From positions 124,001 through 188,000 of the forward strand of contig NZ_SEON01000001.1 in the NCBI RefSeq assembly GCF_004152845.1: a DNA stretch of 64,000 bases. The letters are read 5' to 3'. Of this stretch, positions 20,049-28,788 are shown in pieces. A program made the position numbers and the translations under genes. Source of the DNA: Sphingobium fuliginis (lineage in GTDB: Bacteria > Pseudomonadota > Alphaproteobacteria > Sphingomonadales > Sphingomonadaceae). How positions within the stretch are numbered: position 1 is the stretch's first letter; each line of letters opens with the position of its first letter. The notes beneath the pieces are model-generated. The model made no database searches and had not been told where the DNA came from. It saw nothing but the letters and a program-made list of their open reading frames with translations.

Positions 20049-20063
20049 GTTCCCTGTTTGTTC
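20049..20063 (-). promoter_or_regulatory. LexA (SOS) box upstream of imuA
   Basis: GTTC-CCTGTTT-GTTC matches the alphaproteobacterial LexA operator GTTC-N7-GTTC exactly. It lies 7 bp before the imuA start codon, so bound LexA would block transcription of the whole imuA-imuB-dnaE2 cassette until DNA damage. Confidence 0.88.
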
Positions 20064-20265
20064 TTTTCGCCGCAATGACAGGCGCTGTCAATCGACCGTG
20101 AAGGCCCGAGCCGGAAAAGGCGCTGGCGACGCTCGCACCCCACAATTTCCCAAACGCTTCCCCCGTCAGCGCTTTTTCTGTAAGTTGTCGCGGCGGGTGT
20201 TACCGAGGCGACTCGAAATGCCGGACTGAAAGGCTGCGAGCGCCTGCCAATGTGGGAGAGGGCTT

Positions 20266-21135
20266 GTGCCGGTTGCGGTAGCCATCGCCATGCTCGTGGT
20301 CGGTTCGGTCGCCTTTCACCTGTTCAGTCCATGGTGGCGCACGCCCATCGCATCCAATTGGGGATCGATCGATTCCGCGCTCGACGTGACGCTCTGGATA
20401 TGCGGGGCGGCCTTTGTCGGGCTGAACCTGTTCCTTGCCTGGGCGCTGGTCAAATATCGCCATCGCCCCGGCCATCGCGCCCATTATGAGCCGGAAAACC
20501 CTTCGCTGGAAAGGCGGCTGACATTCTGGACCGCCATCGGCATCGCCGGCATGCTGGCGCCGGGGCTCGCGGCCTGGGGCAAATATGTCTCGGTGCCGAA
20601 AGAAGCCACCGTCATCGAGGCGGTCGGCCAGCAATGGCAATGGTCCTTCCGCTATCCCGGTCCGGATGGCGTGCTGGGTGCGGCGGGGGTCAAATATATC
20701 ACCCCCGACAATGGGCTGGGCCTCGATCCGCTCGACCCGTTCGGCCGGGATGACATATTGGTGGAAAGCGGCGACCTTCATCTGCCGGTCGGCAAGCCGG
20801 TGAAGATCGTGCTGCGCTCCAAGGACGTGCTGCACGACTTCTATGTGCCGGAATTCCGGGCCAAGATGGACCTCGTACCCGGCATCGTCACCTATTTCTG
20901 GCTGACCCCGACCAAGACGGGCACGTTCGACATCCTCTGCGCCGAACTGTGCGGCACCGGCCACCATGCGATGCGCGGCAAGGTGGTGGTGGAGACGCCC
21001 CAGGCCTTCGCGCAATGGCAGGCGCAGCAGAGCAGCTTCGGACAGATTCTGGCGGAGGCGCCGCCGGCCGCCATGTCGATCCTGCTGATCAAGGCCAATG
21101 CCTGTATCGTCCCTGCCTCCTGGAGCATTCGCTGA
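20266..21135 (+). CDS. coxM: Cytochrome c oxidase subunit II
   Basis: This 289-residue subunit carries the CuA centre that accepts electrons from cytochrome c. Two N-terminal membrane helices lie near residues 1-20 and 40-62. The periplasmic cupredoxin domain contains the aromatic relay W-Q-W-S-F-R-Y-P and the CuA ligands in H-D-F-Y-V-P-E-F and C-A-E-L-C-G-T-G-H-H-A-M. It probably starts at GTG 20266 after GGGAGAGGG, giving a short leader before the first helix. The order II-I-III-III' matches the Bradyrhizobium coxMNOP alternative oxidase, hence the symbol, which is by analogy. The stop overlaps the subunit I start (TGATG). Confidence 0.9.
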   Translation: MPVAVAIAMLVVGSVAFHLFSPWWRTPIASNWGSIDSALDVTLWICGAAFVGLNLFLAWALVKYRHRPGHRAHYEPENPSLERRLTFWTAIGIAGMLAPGLAAWGKYVSVPKEATVIEAVGQQWQWSFRYPGPDGVLGAAGVKYITPDNGLGLDPLDPFGRDDILVESGDLHLPVGKPVKIVLRSKDVLHDFYVPEFRAKMDLVPGIVTYFWLTPTKTGTFDILCAELCGTGHHAMRGKVVVETPQAFAQWQAQQSSFGQILAEAPPAAMSILLIKANACIVPASWSIR

Positions 21136-22865
21136 TGGCTACCACCCTGGCCGACGACCTGCGCCCGCTGCATCATCCGCATAGCTGGGTCACCAAATAT
21201 GTCTGGAGCCAGGATCACAAGGTCATCGCCATCCAATATAGCTGCACCGCCATCGGGATCGGGCTGGTGGCGCTGGTGCTGTCGGCGCTGATGCGGTTGC
21301 AGCTTGGGTTTCCGGGGGCTTTTCCGGCGATCCAGCCTGATAATTATCTGCAATTCGTGTCGATGCACGGCATGATCATGGTGGTCTATCTGCTGACGGC
21401 GCTGCTGCTGGGCGGCTTCGGCAATTATCTGATCCCGCTGATGATCGGGGCGCGGGACATGGTGTTCCCCTTCGTCAACATGCTGAGCTTCTGGTTCTAT
21501 CTGCTGTCGGTGATCGTGCTGGTGGCGGGATTCTTCGTGCCGGGCGGGCCGACCGGGGCGGGATGGACGCTCTATCCGCCGCAGGCGATCAGCGAGGGGA
21601 CGCCGGGGCATCAATGGGGCATCGTGACCATGCTGGTCAGCCTCGCCATCTTCGTCGCGGCCTTCACCATGGGCGGGTTGAATTATGTGACCACGGTGTT
21701 GCAGGCGCGGACCAGGGGCATGACGCTGATGCGGATGCCGCTGTCGGTGTGGGGCATCTTCACCGCTTCGGTGATGGGCCTGCTGGCCTTTCCGGCCTTG
21801 TTCGTCGCGGCGATCATGATGCTGTTCGATCATCTGGCGGGCACCAGCTTCTTCATGCCCACCATGCAGTCGATGGGTGCGATCACCCCGACGCAGGGCG
21901 GCAGCCCCCTCCTCTTCCAGCATCTCTTCTGGTTCTTCGGCCATCCCGAAGTCTATATCGTCGCCCTGCCCGCCTTCGGCATCGTGTCGGACCTGATCAG
22001 CGTCCATGCGCGGCGGAATATCTTCGGTTATCGCATGATGGTGTGGGCGATCGTGATCATCGGGGCGCTGAGCTTCCTGGTATGGGCGCATCATATGTAT
22101 GTGAGCGGCATGAATCCCTATTTCGGGTTCTTCTTCGCCACGTCGACTTTGATCATCGCCATTCCGACGGCGATCAAGGTCTATAACTGGCTGCTGACCC
22201 TGTGGCGCGGCGACATCCATTTGCGGGTGCCGATGCTGTTCGCCATCGCCTTCATCTTCACCTTCATCCACGGCGGGCTGTCGGGGCTGTTTCTGGGCAA
22301 TGTCAGTGTCGATGTGCCGTTGTCCGACACTTTCTTTGTCGTCGCGCATTTCCATATGGTGATGGGCGTGTCTCCGGTTCTGGTGATATTCGGCGCCATC
22401 TATCACTGGTATCCCAAGATATTCGGCAGGATGTGGAACGAAACTTTGGGGAAGCTCCATTTCTGGATCACTTTCCTGGGCGTCTATGCGATCTTCCTGC
22501 CGATGCATTATCTGGGGATTTTGGGGGTTCCGCGCCGTTATTACGCTCTGGGCGAGACGGCCTTCATCCCGCAATCGGTGCATCTCGCCAATGCGTGGAT
22601 CAGCATTGCGGCGCTGGTCGTCTTCTGCGCGCAGGGGCTGTTCTTCTTCAACATGATCTGGAGCCTGTTCCGGGGGCCTCGCGCCGATCCCAATCCCTGG
22701 GGCGCGGCCAGCCTGGAATGGCTGACGCCCGACACGCCGCCGGCGCATGGCAATTGGGGGCCGCATCTGCCGGTCGTCTATCGCTGGGCCTATGATTATA
22801 GCGTGCCGGGGGCGGCGCGGGACTTCATTCCCCAGACGGAACCCCAAGTGGAACAGCGGGCATGA
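21135..22865 (+). CDS. coxN: Cytochrome c oxidase subunit I
   Basis: This is the 576-residue catalytic subunit of an aa3-type haem-copper oxidase with 12 helices. The CuB/Tyr motif is H-P-E-V-Y-I near residue 270, the His pair is W-A-H-H-M-Y, and the haem a/a3 ligands are H-F-H-M-V-M-G. The D-channel-type sequence and the Tyr-Ile after H-P-E-V place it in the A family. The start at 21135 overlaps coxM; earlier in-frame sequence is only shadow. The 3' end overlaps the next gene by ATGA. Confidence 0.95.
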   Translation: MATTLADDLRPLHHPHSWVTKYVWSQDHKVIAIQYSCTAIGIGLVALVLSALMRLQLGFPGAFPAIQPDNYLQFVSMHGMIMVVYLLTALLLGGFGNYLIPLMIGARDMVFPFVNMLSFWFYLLSVIVLVAGFFVPGGPTGAGWTLYPPQAISEGTPGHQWGIVTMLVSLAIFVAAFTMGGLNYVTTVLQARTRGMTLMRMPLSVWGIFTASVMGLLAFPALFVAAIMMLFDHLAGTSFFMPTMQSMGAITPTQGGSPLLFQHLFWFFGHPEVYIVALPAFGIVSDLISVHARRNIFGYRMMVWAIVIIGALSFLVWAHHMYVSGMNPYFGFFFATSTLIIAIPTAIKVYNWLLTLWRGDIHLRVPMLFAIAFIFTFIHGGLSGLFLGNVSVDVPLSDTFFVVAHFHMVMGVSPVLVIFGAIYHWYPKIFGRMWNETLGKLHFWITFLGVYAIFLPMHYLGILGVPRRYYALGETAFIPQSVHLANAWISIAALVVFCAQGLFFFNMIWSLFRGPRADPNPWGAASLEWLTPDTPPAHGNWGPHLPVVYRWAYDYSVPGAARDFIPQTEPQVEQRA

Positions 22866-23437
22866 CCATCCTCGCGCGCCTCACCGAAAAGAGCTGGGAG
22901 CCGGGCCCGCAGCCGGTGGAGCGGGATCGGCCGTCGGCGGGGGCGGTGGGGATGGTCGCCTATTTCGGCGTGGCCATGGTGATGTTCTCGCTGCTGCTGG
23001 CGGCCTATCTGATGCGCATGGGGCTGCATGCAGGCACGGAACATGTCCATGACTGGAAGCCCATGCCCGATCCGCCGCTGCTGTGGATCAATACGCTGGT
23101 GCTGGCGGCGAGCAGCGTCGCCTGGGAAGTGGCGCGGAGGGAACGGGCGGTTCGGGCGGCAATCGTCGGATCGGCGCTGGGGGTGCTGTTCCTTGGCGGG
23201 CAGTTGTTGCTCTGGCGGCATTATCAGGGGGCGGGCTATACGCTGTCGAGCAATCCGGCCAATGCCTTTTTCTATCTGCTGACGGCGCTGCATGGTCTGC
23301 ACATCATCGGCGGGCTGTTTGCCGCCGGACGGGCGCTGGCGGCGGCCAATATGCGCAATGTCGCCCTTTGCGCGCTCTACTGGCATTTTCTGTTGATCGT
23401 CTGGCTGGTTCTCGCCGCTTTGCTGCTGTCGACTTGA
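22862..23437 (+). CDS. coxO: Cytochrome c oxidase subunit III (first copy)
   Basis: This 191-residue protein has about five membrane helices and the subunit III signature near its end (F-F-Y-L-L-T-A-L-H-G-L-H-I-I-G-G and W-H-F-L-L-I-V-W). It starts within the subunit I stop (ATGA). It is shorter than canonical 260-residue subunit III, as in the five-helix forms of SoxM-type and cytochrome o oxidases. A second, different subunit III follows 12 bp later. The two share fold motifs but differ in length and sequence, so this is not a broken single gene. Confidence 0.88.
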   Translation: MTILARLTEKSWEPGPQPVERDRPSAGAVGMVAYFGVAMVMFSLLLAAYLMRMGLHAGTEHVHDWKPMPDPPLLWINTLVLAASSVAWEVARRERAVRAAIVGSALGVLFLGGQLLLWRHYQGAGYTLSSNPANAFFYLLTALHGLHIIGGLFAAGRALAAANMRNVALCALYWHFLLIVWLVLAALLLST

Positions 23438-23449
23438 GGATGTTCCGCC

Positions 23450-24136
23450 ATGGCTCAGGCTGTCCCAGATAGAGAAGTCATCGCTCCCACGTTGAGGGAG
23501 ATCGCGTCCGACTGGTCAGCCGATCAGGAAGTCTTCCGCCATACCCATTGGGGCAAGGCGATGATGTGGATCTTCCTGCTGAGCGACACCTTCATCTTTT
23601 CCTGCTTCCTGACCGGTTACATGACGATGCGGGCGTCGGCTGTACTGCCCTGGCCCAATACGGCGGAAGTGTTCGCCCTGAATATCGGCGGGCAGGAACT
23701 ACCGCTCGTCCTGATCGCGATCATGACCTTTGCGCTGATCAGTTCCAGCGGCACCATGGCGATGGCCGTGAACTTCGGCTATCAGCGCGACCGGCGGAAA
23801 ACGACGGCGCTGATGCTGATCACCGCCCTGTTCGGGCTTGTCTTCCTTGGCATGCAGGCGTTCGAATGGAGCAAGCTGATCTTCGAAGAGGGCGTGCGGC
23901 CCTGGTATAATCCGATGGGCGCGCCGCAATTTGGCGCGACCTTCTTCATGATCACCGGCTTTCACGGGCTACATGTGACCTGCGGGGTCATATTGCTGCT
24001 GATCATCGCGTCCAAGGTGGCGCGGGGACATTATGACAAGGCGGGCGATTATTCGGCGGTCGAGATCGCCGGGCTGTACTGGCACTTCGTCGATCTCGTC
24101 TGGGTGTTCATCTTCGCCTTCTTCTATCTCTGGTGA
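23450..24136 (+). CDS. coxP: Cytochrome c oxidase subunit III-like protein (second copy)
   Basis: This 228-residue protein has about five helices. It has the subunit III hallmarks T-H-W-G-K-A-M-M-W-I-F-L-L-S-D near the N-terminus, M-Q-A-F-E-W, F-H-G-L-H-V-T-C-G and Y-W-H-F-V-D-L-V-W-V-F-I-F. The conserved glutamate in A-F-E-W corresponds to the lipid- and proton-associated region of subunit III. Together with the preceding gene it reproduces the coxO-coxP pair of the Bradyrhizobium alternative oxidase. GAGG lies 9 nt before the ATG. The tail overlaps or abuts the subunit IV gene. Confidence 0.88.
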   Translation: MAQAVPDREVIAPTLREIASDWSADQEVFRHTHWGKAMMWIFLLSDTFIFSCFLTGYMTMRASAVLPWPNTAEVFALNIGGQELPLVLIAIMTFALISSSGTMAMAVNFGYQRDRRKTTALMLITALFGLVFLGMQAFEWSKLIFEEGVRPWYNPMGAPQFGATFFMITGFHGLHVTCGVILLLIIASKVARGHYDKAGDYSAVEIAGLYWHFVDLVWVFIFAFFYLW

Positions 24137-24144
24137 GGGGCTCC

Positions 24145-24483
24145 ATGCAGCATGATCCTTCAGCGACCCATAAGGGCCAGCAACATCCGATCAGCCTGTA
24201 TCTGAAGGTCTGGGGCCTGCTGTTCCTGCTCAGCGCCATGTCCTATCTGGTCGACTATATGCATGTGCAGGGGATCGTGCGCTGGGTGCTGATCGTGACC
24301 TTCATGTTGCTGAAGGCGGGGCTGATCCTGTCCATCTTCATGCATCTGGCGTGGGAGCGGCTGTCGCTGATCTATGCGATATTGGTGCCGCCGCTGGTGC
24401 TGCTGGTGCTGGTGCGGATCATGACGATCGAGGCGAATTACGCCTTCTGGACCCGCGCCATCTTCATGGGCGGAGGGGGGTGA
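24145..24483 (+). CDS. Cytochrome c oxidase subunit IV-like protein
   Basis: This 112-residue protein has three membrane helices and fits the prokaryotic COX4 family. The segment L-L-K-A-G-L-I-L-S-I-F-M-H-L-A-W-E-R is the usual signature. I chose the ATG at 24145, preceded by GAGGGG, over a GTG at 24133 that overlaps the previous stop. It probably helps assemble or stabilise the oxidase. It lies between coxP and the cytochrome c gene with gaps of a few bases. Confidence 0.85.
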   Translation: MQHDPSATHKGQQHPISLYLKVWGLLFLLSAMSYLVDYMHVQGIVRWVLIVTFMLLKAGLILSIFMHLAWERLSLIYAILVPPLVLLVLVRIMTIEANYAFWTRAIFMGGGG

Positions 24484-24486
24484 GCC

Positions 24487-25161
24487 ATGGGCCGGATGCA
24501 TGGGATGGCGGTGGGACTGTGCGTTGCGGGAGCGGCGGTGACGGCGCTGGGGCTGGGATGGTTCAGCGACAAGCTCTATACGCGGGTGCGGCCGGGGGAG
24601 CTGGCCTATAAGCCGATGGACGAGATGCCGCCGCGCGTCGACATGGCGTCGATCCAGCGCGACTGGCCCGCCAGTTTCAGCGAGGCGGGGGAAGGCAGCC
24701 GGGTGATCGCCTATCATCGGGACATGCGGGGGAAAGCGCCGATGCCCGGGACGGGCGGCGGCGGGGCGGCGGCTGCTCCTCCGGTCGATCTGGGCACCCT
24801 GCTCGCCAGCGCGGATGCGGGGGTGGGGAAGCAGAAGGTGCAGCTTTGCATGAGTTGTCACGACTTCACCCAGGGCGGACCCAACCGCATCGGGCCTAAT
24901 CTGTGGGGCGTGGTCGGGCGGCCGGTGGCGAGCCATGCGGGCTTTGCCTATTCGCCCGCCATGCAGGGACATAAGGGCAGTTGGAGCTATGAGTCGCTGT
25001 TCGCTTTCCTCGCCTCTCCGGGGCGCGAGGTGCCGGGAACGAAGATGAGCTTTGCCGGGCTGCGCAAGCCGGAGGATCGGGCGGCGGTGATCAAATATCT
25101 GGCGACCTTGGGGACGGGGGCGCCGCCTTTGCCGCAGCCGAAGGTGGTTGCGGCGCGATAG
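24487..25161 (+). CDS. Membrane-anchored class I c-type cytochrome
   Basis: This 224-residue protein has an uncleaved-looking N-terminal helix (about residues 5-25), an Ala/Gly/Pro linker near 90-100, and a cytochrome c domain with one haem site C-M-S-C-H near residue 120. G-P-N-L-W-G-V-V-G-R and the axial Met in G-T-K-M-S-F identify a cytochrome c2/c552-type fold. As the last gene of the oxidase operon it is the likely direct electron donor to CuA. The stop is followed by a small palindromic repeat rather than an obvious terminator. Confidence 0.92.
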   Translation: MGRMHGMAVGLCVAGAAVTALGLGWFSDKLYTRVRPGELAYKPMDEMPPRVDMASIQRDWPASFSEAGEGSRVIAYHRDMRGKAPMPGTGGGGAAAAPPVDLGTLLASADAGVGKQKVQLCMSCHDFTQGGPNRIGPNLWGVVGRPVASHAGFAYSPAMQGHKGSWSYESLFAFLASPGREVPGTKMSFAGLRKPEDRAAVIKYLATLGTGAPPLPQPKVVAAR

Positions 25162-25215
25162 GGCGGTGGCGGCGGGTCGCATACCACCCCGCTCTTTTCT
25201 TGAAGAGAAGTGAAG

Positions 25216-25241
25216 CCGTTCGACAGGTTCAGGGCGAACGG
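25216..25241. repeat. Short CCGTTCG...CGAACGG palindromic repeat, copy 1
   Basis: A 26-bp inverted repeat with 7-bp arms CCGTTCG and CGAACGG around ACAGGTTCAGGG. A related copy in reverse orientation lies at 40487-40509. Repeats of this kind (arms around CAGGCTCAGGG) are familiar from sphingomonad intergenic regions. Confidence 0.75.
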
Positions 25242-25262
25242 GGCGTGGAGATGCCCGTGGCT

Positions 25263-25502
25263 TCAGGGGCTGGGCCGCCGCCAGTCTTCCTCGACCAGAT
25301 AGCGGCTGAGGAATGTCGATCCCTGCCGCGCCGCCGTTCGCGCGATGTGGCGGCGGATGTCATGATCGGTCGATCCGAGCACGGTGCGAAAGGCCTCCAT
25401 GGCGCTGGCGGTCGGTTCGCGTTTCAGATCGACATAAGGCTGGAAAATATCGCCCAGCGCCTGTTCCCACGCTTTCTCGATCTGGAGCAGCCGGTTTTCC
25501 AT
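25263..25502 (-). CDS. Small hypothetical protein
   Basis: This 79-residue soluble, charged, probably helical protein begins M-E-N-R-L-L-Q-I-E-K-A-W and ends E-E-D-W-R-R-P-S-P. I do not recognise a family. Support comes from the sensible composition, a GAGG motif 6 nt before the ATG, and its place in an otherwise empty gap between two rightward operons. No membrane segment, Cys or metal motif is seen. Confidence 0.5.
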   Translation of the reverse strand: MENRLLQIEKAWEQALGDIFQPYVDLKREPTASAMEAFRTVLGSTDHDIRRHIARTAARQGSTFLSRYLVEEDWRRPSP

Positions 25503-25655
25503 GGCGCGCCTCGTTCTGCATGAACCTCATCACAATATGGGACGACGAGGGCGGCGGGACAAGAGGAGGGAGGATGCGGTTCCGGCTTGACTTCAATCAA
25601 CTGCGTTAATATGAAATCTGCACCATAGGATAATAATATTGCAGCAGGAGAGCCC

Positions 25656-27980
25656 ATGTCCTCCCTTCGCGCCAAGCTCGGCCGGCAATGCCTGCCAGCC
25701 CTCCCCCTGCTGGCGCTCGCCATGCCGCCGGCCACGGCGCAGGACGCGCCCGCGCAAAAGGTCTATGGCCGCACGCCCGCCGAATCCTCTCCGCCCGCCT
25801 GGCCTCAACCGGTGCGCGCCGCCAGGGGCGCGCCCAATATCCTGCTGATCATGACCGACGATGTCGGTTTCGGGTCCAGCAGCACCTTCGGCGGACCGGT
25901 GCCTACGCCGACCTTCGACGCGCTGGCGAAGGCAGGGCTGCGTTACAATCAGTTCAACACCACCGCCATCTGCTCCCCCACGCGCGCCTCGCTGCTGACG
26001 GGGCGCAATCCGCAGGCGGTGGGCATGGGCTATGTCGCCAATTGGGCGACGGGCTATGACGGCTATAACAGCGTCATCCCCAAAAGCGCCGGGACGATGG
26101 CGCAGATATTGAAGGAAAATGGCTATAACACCGCCATGATCGGCAAGGGGCATGTGACCCCGGAATGGGAAATGAGCCGGGCCGGGCCGTTCGACCGCTG
26201 GCCGACCGGTCTGGGCTTCGAATATTTCTACGGCTTTCTGGGCGCCGACAGCAGCATGGCGGAACCCAATCTGGTCGAGAATATCAATCCGGTCACACCG
26301 CCCGCCGATCCCCGCTATCATCTGGAGCGCGATCTGGCCGACCATGCGATAGGCTGGATCGACAGCCAGCATGCGGCCGCCCCCGACAAGCCCTTCCTGC
26401 TCTATTATGCCACCGGCACGGCCCACGCGCCCAATCAGCCGCCCGCCGACTGGCTGAAGAAATTCCGGGGCAGGTTCGACGCGGGCTGGGACGTGCTGCG
26501 CGCCGAAACCGTGGCGCGGCAGAAGAAGCTGGGCGTCATTCCGCCCGGCACCGACGATGCGCCGCATCCGGGCACGCTGCCGCGCTGGGACAGTCTGACG
26601 CCAGACAGGAAGCGGCTCTATGCCCGCTATATGGAGGCCTATGCCGCTTCGCTCGCCTATGCCGACGAGCAGATCGGGCGGGTCATCCAGAAGCTGCGCG
26701 ACAATGGCGAACTGGACAATACGCTGATCATCTACATCCAGGGCGACAATGGCGCGAGCGCGGAAGGCAGCTTCGACGGCAAGCTGTTCGAGCAGTCGGC
26801 GCTGAGCGGGGTCCGGGAAGACCCGTCCTACGCCCTCGCCCATATCGATGAGATCGGGACGAAGGACGCCTATAATCTGATGCCGGGCGGCTGGGGCTGG
26901 GCGATGAACGCGCCCTTCCCCTGGGCCAAGCGCTATGGATCGCATTTCGGCGGCACGCGCAACGGCATGGTGATCGCCTGGCCGGGGCATATCGAGGATG
27001 CCGGCGGCCTGCGCAGCCAGTTCCACCATGTCAGCGACATCATGCCCACCATATTGGAGGCGGCGGGGGTGAAAGCGCCGGAGATACTGGACGGCGTACC
27101 GCAACAGCCGATCACCGGGATCAGCATGGCCTACAGCTTCAGGGCCAGGGACGCGCCCTCCCGCCGCACCGTGCAGGTGTCGGCCATGGCGCAGAATCTC
27201 AGCATCTACAAGGATGGCTGGGTGGCCGCGACCGCGCCCATGGCGACCCCCTGGGAGCGGACGCCGCCCCCGCCGGTGCCGCTGGATCAACGGACCTGGC
27301 AGCTTTACGACACCCGCAGCGACTTCAGCGAGGCCCATGACGTCGCCGCCGCCAATCCGCGGAAGCTGGAGGCGCTGAAGGAGTCGTTCTGGGCGGAGGC
27401 CGCGCTGTCCAACATTCTGCCCATCCACGGCAGCGAGGGCGGGCAGAAGGGCAGGCCAGACCCCAATGAGGGGCGGACGAACTTCGTCTACAGCGCGCCC
27501 GTCAGCCATATTCCGGAAAGCGCCGCGCCGGCCCTGATCGGGCGATCCTTCGCGATCACGGCGAAGCTCGGCATAGCGGCGGAGGGCGGCAAGGGCGTCA
27601 TCGTCGCGCAGGGCGGACGCTTCGGCGGCTACAGCCTGTTCTTCGACCGGGGGAGGATTGCCTTCACCTATAATCTGACGCCCGCGCATATGACGCGGAT
27701 CGTGGCGCCTGCGCCATTGGCGGCCGGCGCGCATGTCGTCGGGCTGGACTTCGCGATGGACAGGGCAGCCCCGACCAGCGGCGCCACCGTCATGCTGACC
27801 GTCGATGGCAAGGCGGTGGCGCAAGGGCGGGTCGAACGGACCTTCGCGCAGGTGGTTTCGCATACGGAAGACTTCGACATCGGCATGGACCTGGTGAGCC
27901 CCGTCGACCCGGCGGCCTATGACAGCGCGGCGAGCCGGTTCAACGGGCCGCTGGACCGGGTCGAGGTGACGATCAGATAA
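25656..27980 (+). CDS. Arylsulfatase (type I sulfatase), exported
   Basis: This 774-residue formylglycine-dependent sulfatase hydrolyses sulfate esters. A signal peptide (about 28 residues ending A-T-A-Q) implies periplasmic location. The metal motif T-D-D lies at residues 67-69. The modification motif C-S-P-T-R-A-S-L-L-T-G-R has the Cys near 106 that an anaerobic or FGE-type enzyme would convert to formylglycine. K-G-H near 155 and G-D-N-G-A-S complete the active site. The length fits the long arylsulfatase subgroup, with about 200 extra C-terminal residues that look like a beta-rich domain. AGGAG precedes the start. No sulfatase-maturing enzyme gene is nearby and the substrate is unknown. 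Confidence 0.92.
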   Translation: MSSLRAKLGRQCLPALPLLALAMPPATAQDAPAQKVYGRTPAESSPPAWPQPVRAARGAPNILLIMTDDVGFGSSSTFGGPVPTPTFDALAKAGLRYNQFNTTAICSPTRASLLTGRNPQAVGMGYVANWATGYDGYNSVIPKSAGTMAQILKENGYNTAMIGKGHVTPEWEMSRAGPFDRWPTGLGFEYFYGFLGADSSMAEPNLVENINPVTPPADPRYHLERDLADHAIGWIDSQHAAAPDKPFLLYYATGTAHAPNQPPADWLKKFRGRFDAGWDVLRAETVARQKKLGVIPPGTDDAPHPGTLPRWDSLTPDRKRLYARYMEAYAASLAYADEQIGRVIQKLRDNGELDNTLIIYIQGDNGASAEGSFDGKLFEQSALSGVREDPSYALAHIDEIGTKDAYNLMPGGWGWAMNAPFPWAKRYGSHFGGTRNGMVIAWPGHIEDAGGLRSQFHHVSDIMPTILEAAGVKAPEILDGVPQQPITGISMAYSFRARDAPSRRTVQVSAMAQNLSIYKDGWVAATAPMATPWERTPPPPVPLDQRTWQLYDTRSDFSEAHDVAAANPRKLEALKESFWAEAALSNILPIHGSEGGQKGRPDPNEGRTNFVYSAPVSHIPESAAPALIGRSFAITAKLGIAAEGGKGVIVAQGGRFGGYSLFFDRGRIAFTYNLTPAHMTRIVAPAPLAAGAHVVGLDFAMDRAAPTSGATVMLTVDGKAVAQGRVERTFAQVVSHTEDFDIGMDLVSPVDPAAYDSAASRFNGPLDRVEVTIR

Positions 27981-28095
27981 GCTGCCGGGCGCCGCGCCTC
28001 CGCAAAGGGACCCGAACGAGACGAGCGGCTAGCGGGAGCGCGGTTTCAACGGTGGGATTCGGCTTCATCGGCGCGTCCGGAACCGAAGGGCCGTA

Positions 28096-28788
28096 TCAGC
28101 CGAGGCCGTCGAACCATTCCTCTACGGAGGCGGGCACGCCCTTGTCCTCCGGCCCCGCCAGCAGGCTGGCGCAGGCGGCTCGCATCACGTCGCGCACATG
28201 CGCCTGCAACGGCACCGCGCTATCCTGCGGCTCGCCATGGTCCCAGCGGACCAGCACGCATTGCAGCATCATGTTGCAGAGCAGGATGCGATTGCGGGCG
28301 ATGTCCGGGTGCACATGCCCGACCAGCGCCGTCAAATGCCCCATCAGGCGCATCAGGTTCGGCGCCTTGTCCCGCACCTGTGCAAGCAGGCCGGCGTTCA
28401 GCGACCAGTAGCGCGTCGCGAAATGCAGCATGAACGCCGCATAGGGATGGCGTCCCCGGCCATCGGCCAGATGGAGCTGCGGCAGGAACAATATGCCGAG
28501 CAGCGCCATCGGATCGTCCAGCCTGCCCTGCCGTTCCAGCCTGTCCAGCATCCCGCCCCGCACGCCCTCCATCTTCTCGGCACGGCTCGCGAAGATGGCG
28601 GAGAGCAGCCCTTCCTTCGATCCGAAATAATAGGTCACCGCATTGGTGTCGCCGCAACGGGCGGCGGCCGCGATCTCCCGCATCGAAACGGCGTCGATGC
28701 CCCGCTCCGCGAACAGCGCCTCGGCCGCCTCGATCAGCCGCAGCGCGGCGGGGATGGCATGGCGCCTGGGGTGACGTCGGTCGGTCAT
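28096..28788 (-). CDS. TetR/AcrR-family transcriptional regulator
   Basis: This 230-residue repressor-type protein has an N-terminal TetR helix-turn-helix (A-E-A-L-F-A-E-R-G-I-D-A-V-S-M-R-E-I-A, then Y-Y-F-G-S-K-E-G-L-L). A helical ligand-binding and dimer domain follows. The start overlaps the antiporter stop (ATGA), so the two genes are coupled and the regulator probably controls its own operon. The ligand is unknown. Confidence 0.92.
   Translation of the reverse strand: MTDRRHPRRHAIPAALRLIEAAEALFAERGIDAVSMREIAAAARCGDTNAVTYYFGSKEGLLSAIFASRAEKMEGVRGGMLDRLERQGRLDDPMALLGILFLPQLHLADGRGRHPYAAFMLHFATRYWSLNAGLLAQVRDKAPNLMRLMGHLTALVGHVHPDIARNRILLCNMMLQCVLVRWDHGEPQDSAVPLQAHVRDVMRAACASLLAGPEDKGVPASVEEWFDGLG

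Noticed and set aside
20892..22847. 651-codon antisense frame opposite the oxidase subunit I gene
   Set aside because: Long antisense frames are common in GC-rich genes. The translation is a low-complexity His/Arg/Asp/Gln mix with no domain, while the sense strand encodes clear cox genes.
22862..24136. One subunit III gene broken by a frameshift
   Set aside because: The two products each contain a full set of subunit III motifs and differ in sequence, so they are separate genes as in coxO/coxP.
25593..27863. 756-codon antisense frame opposite the arylsulfatase
   Set aside because: It mirrors the codon bias of the sulfatase gene and shows no protein family features.
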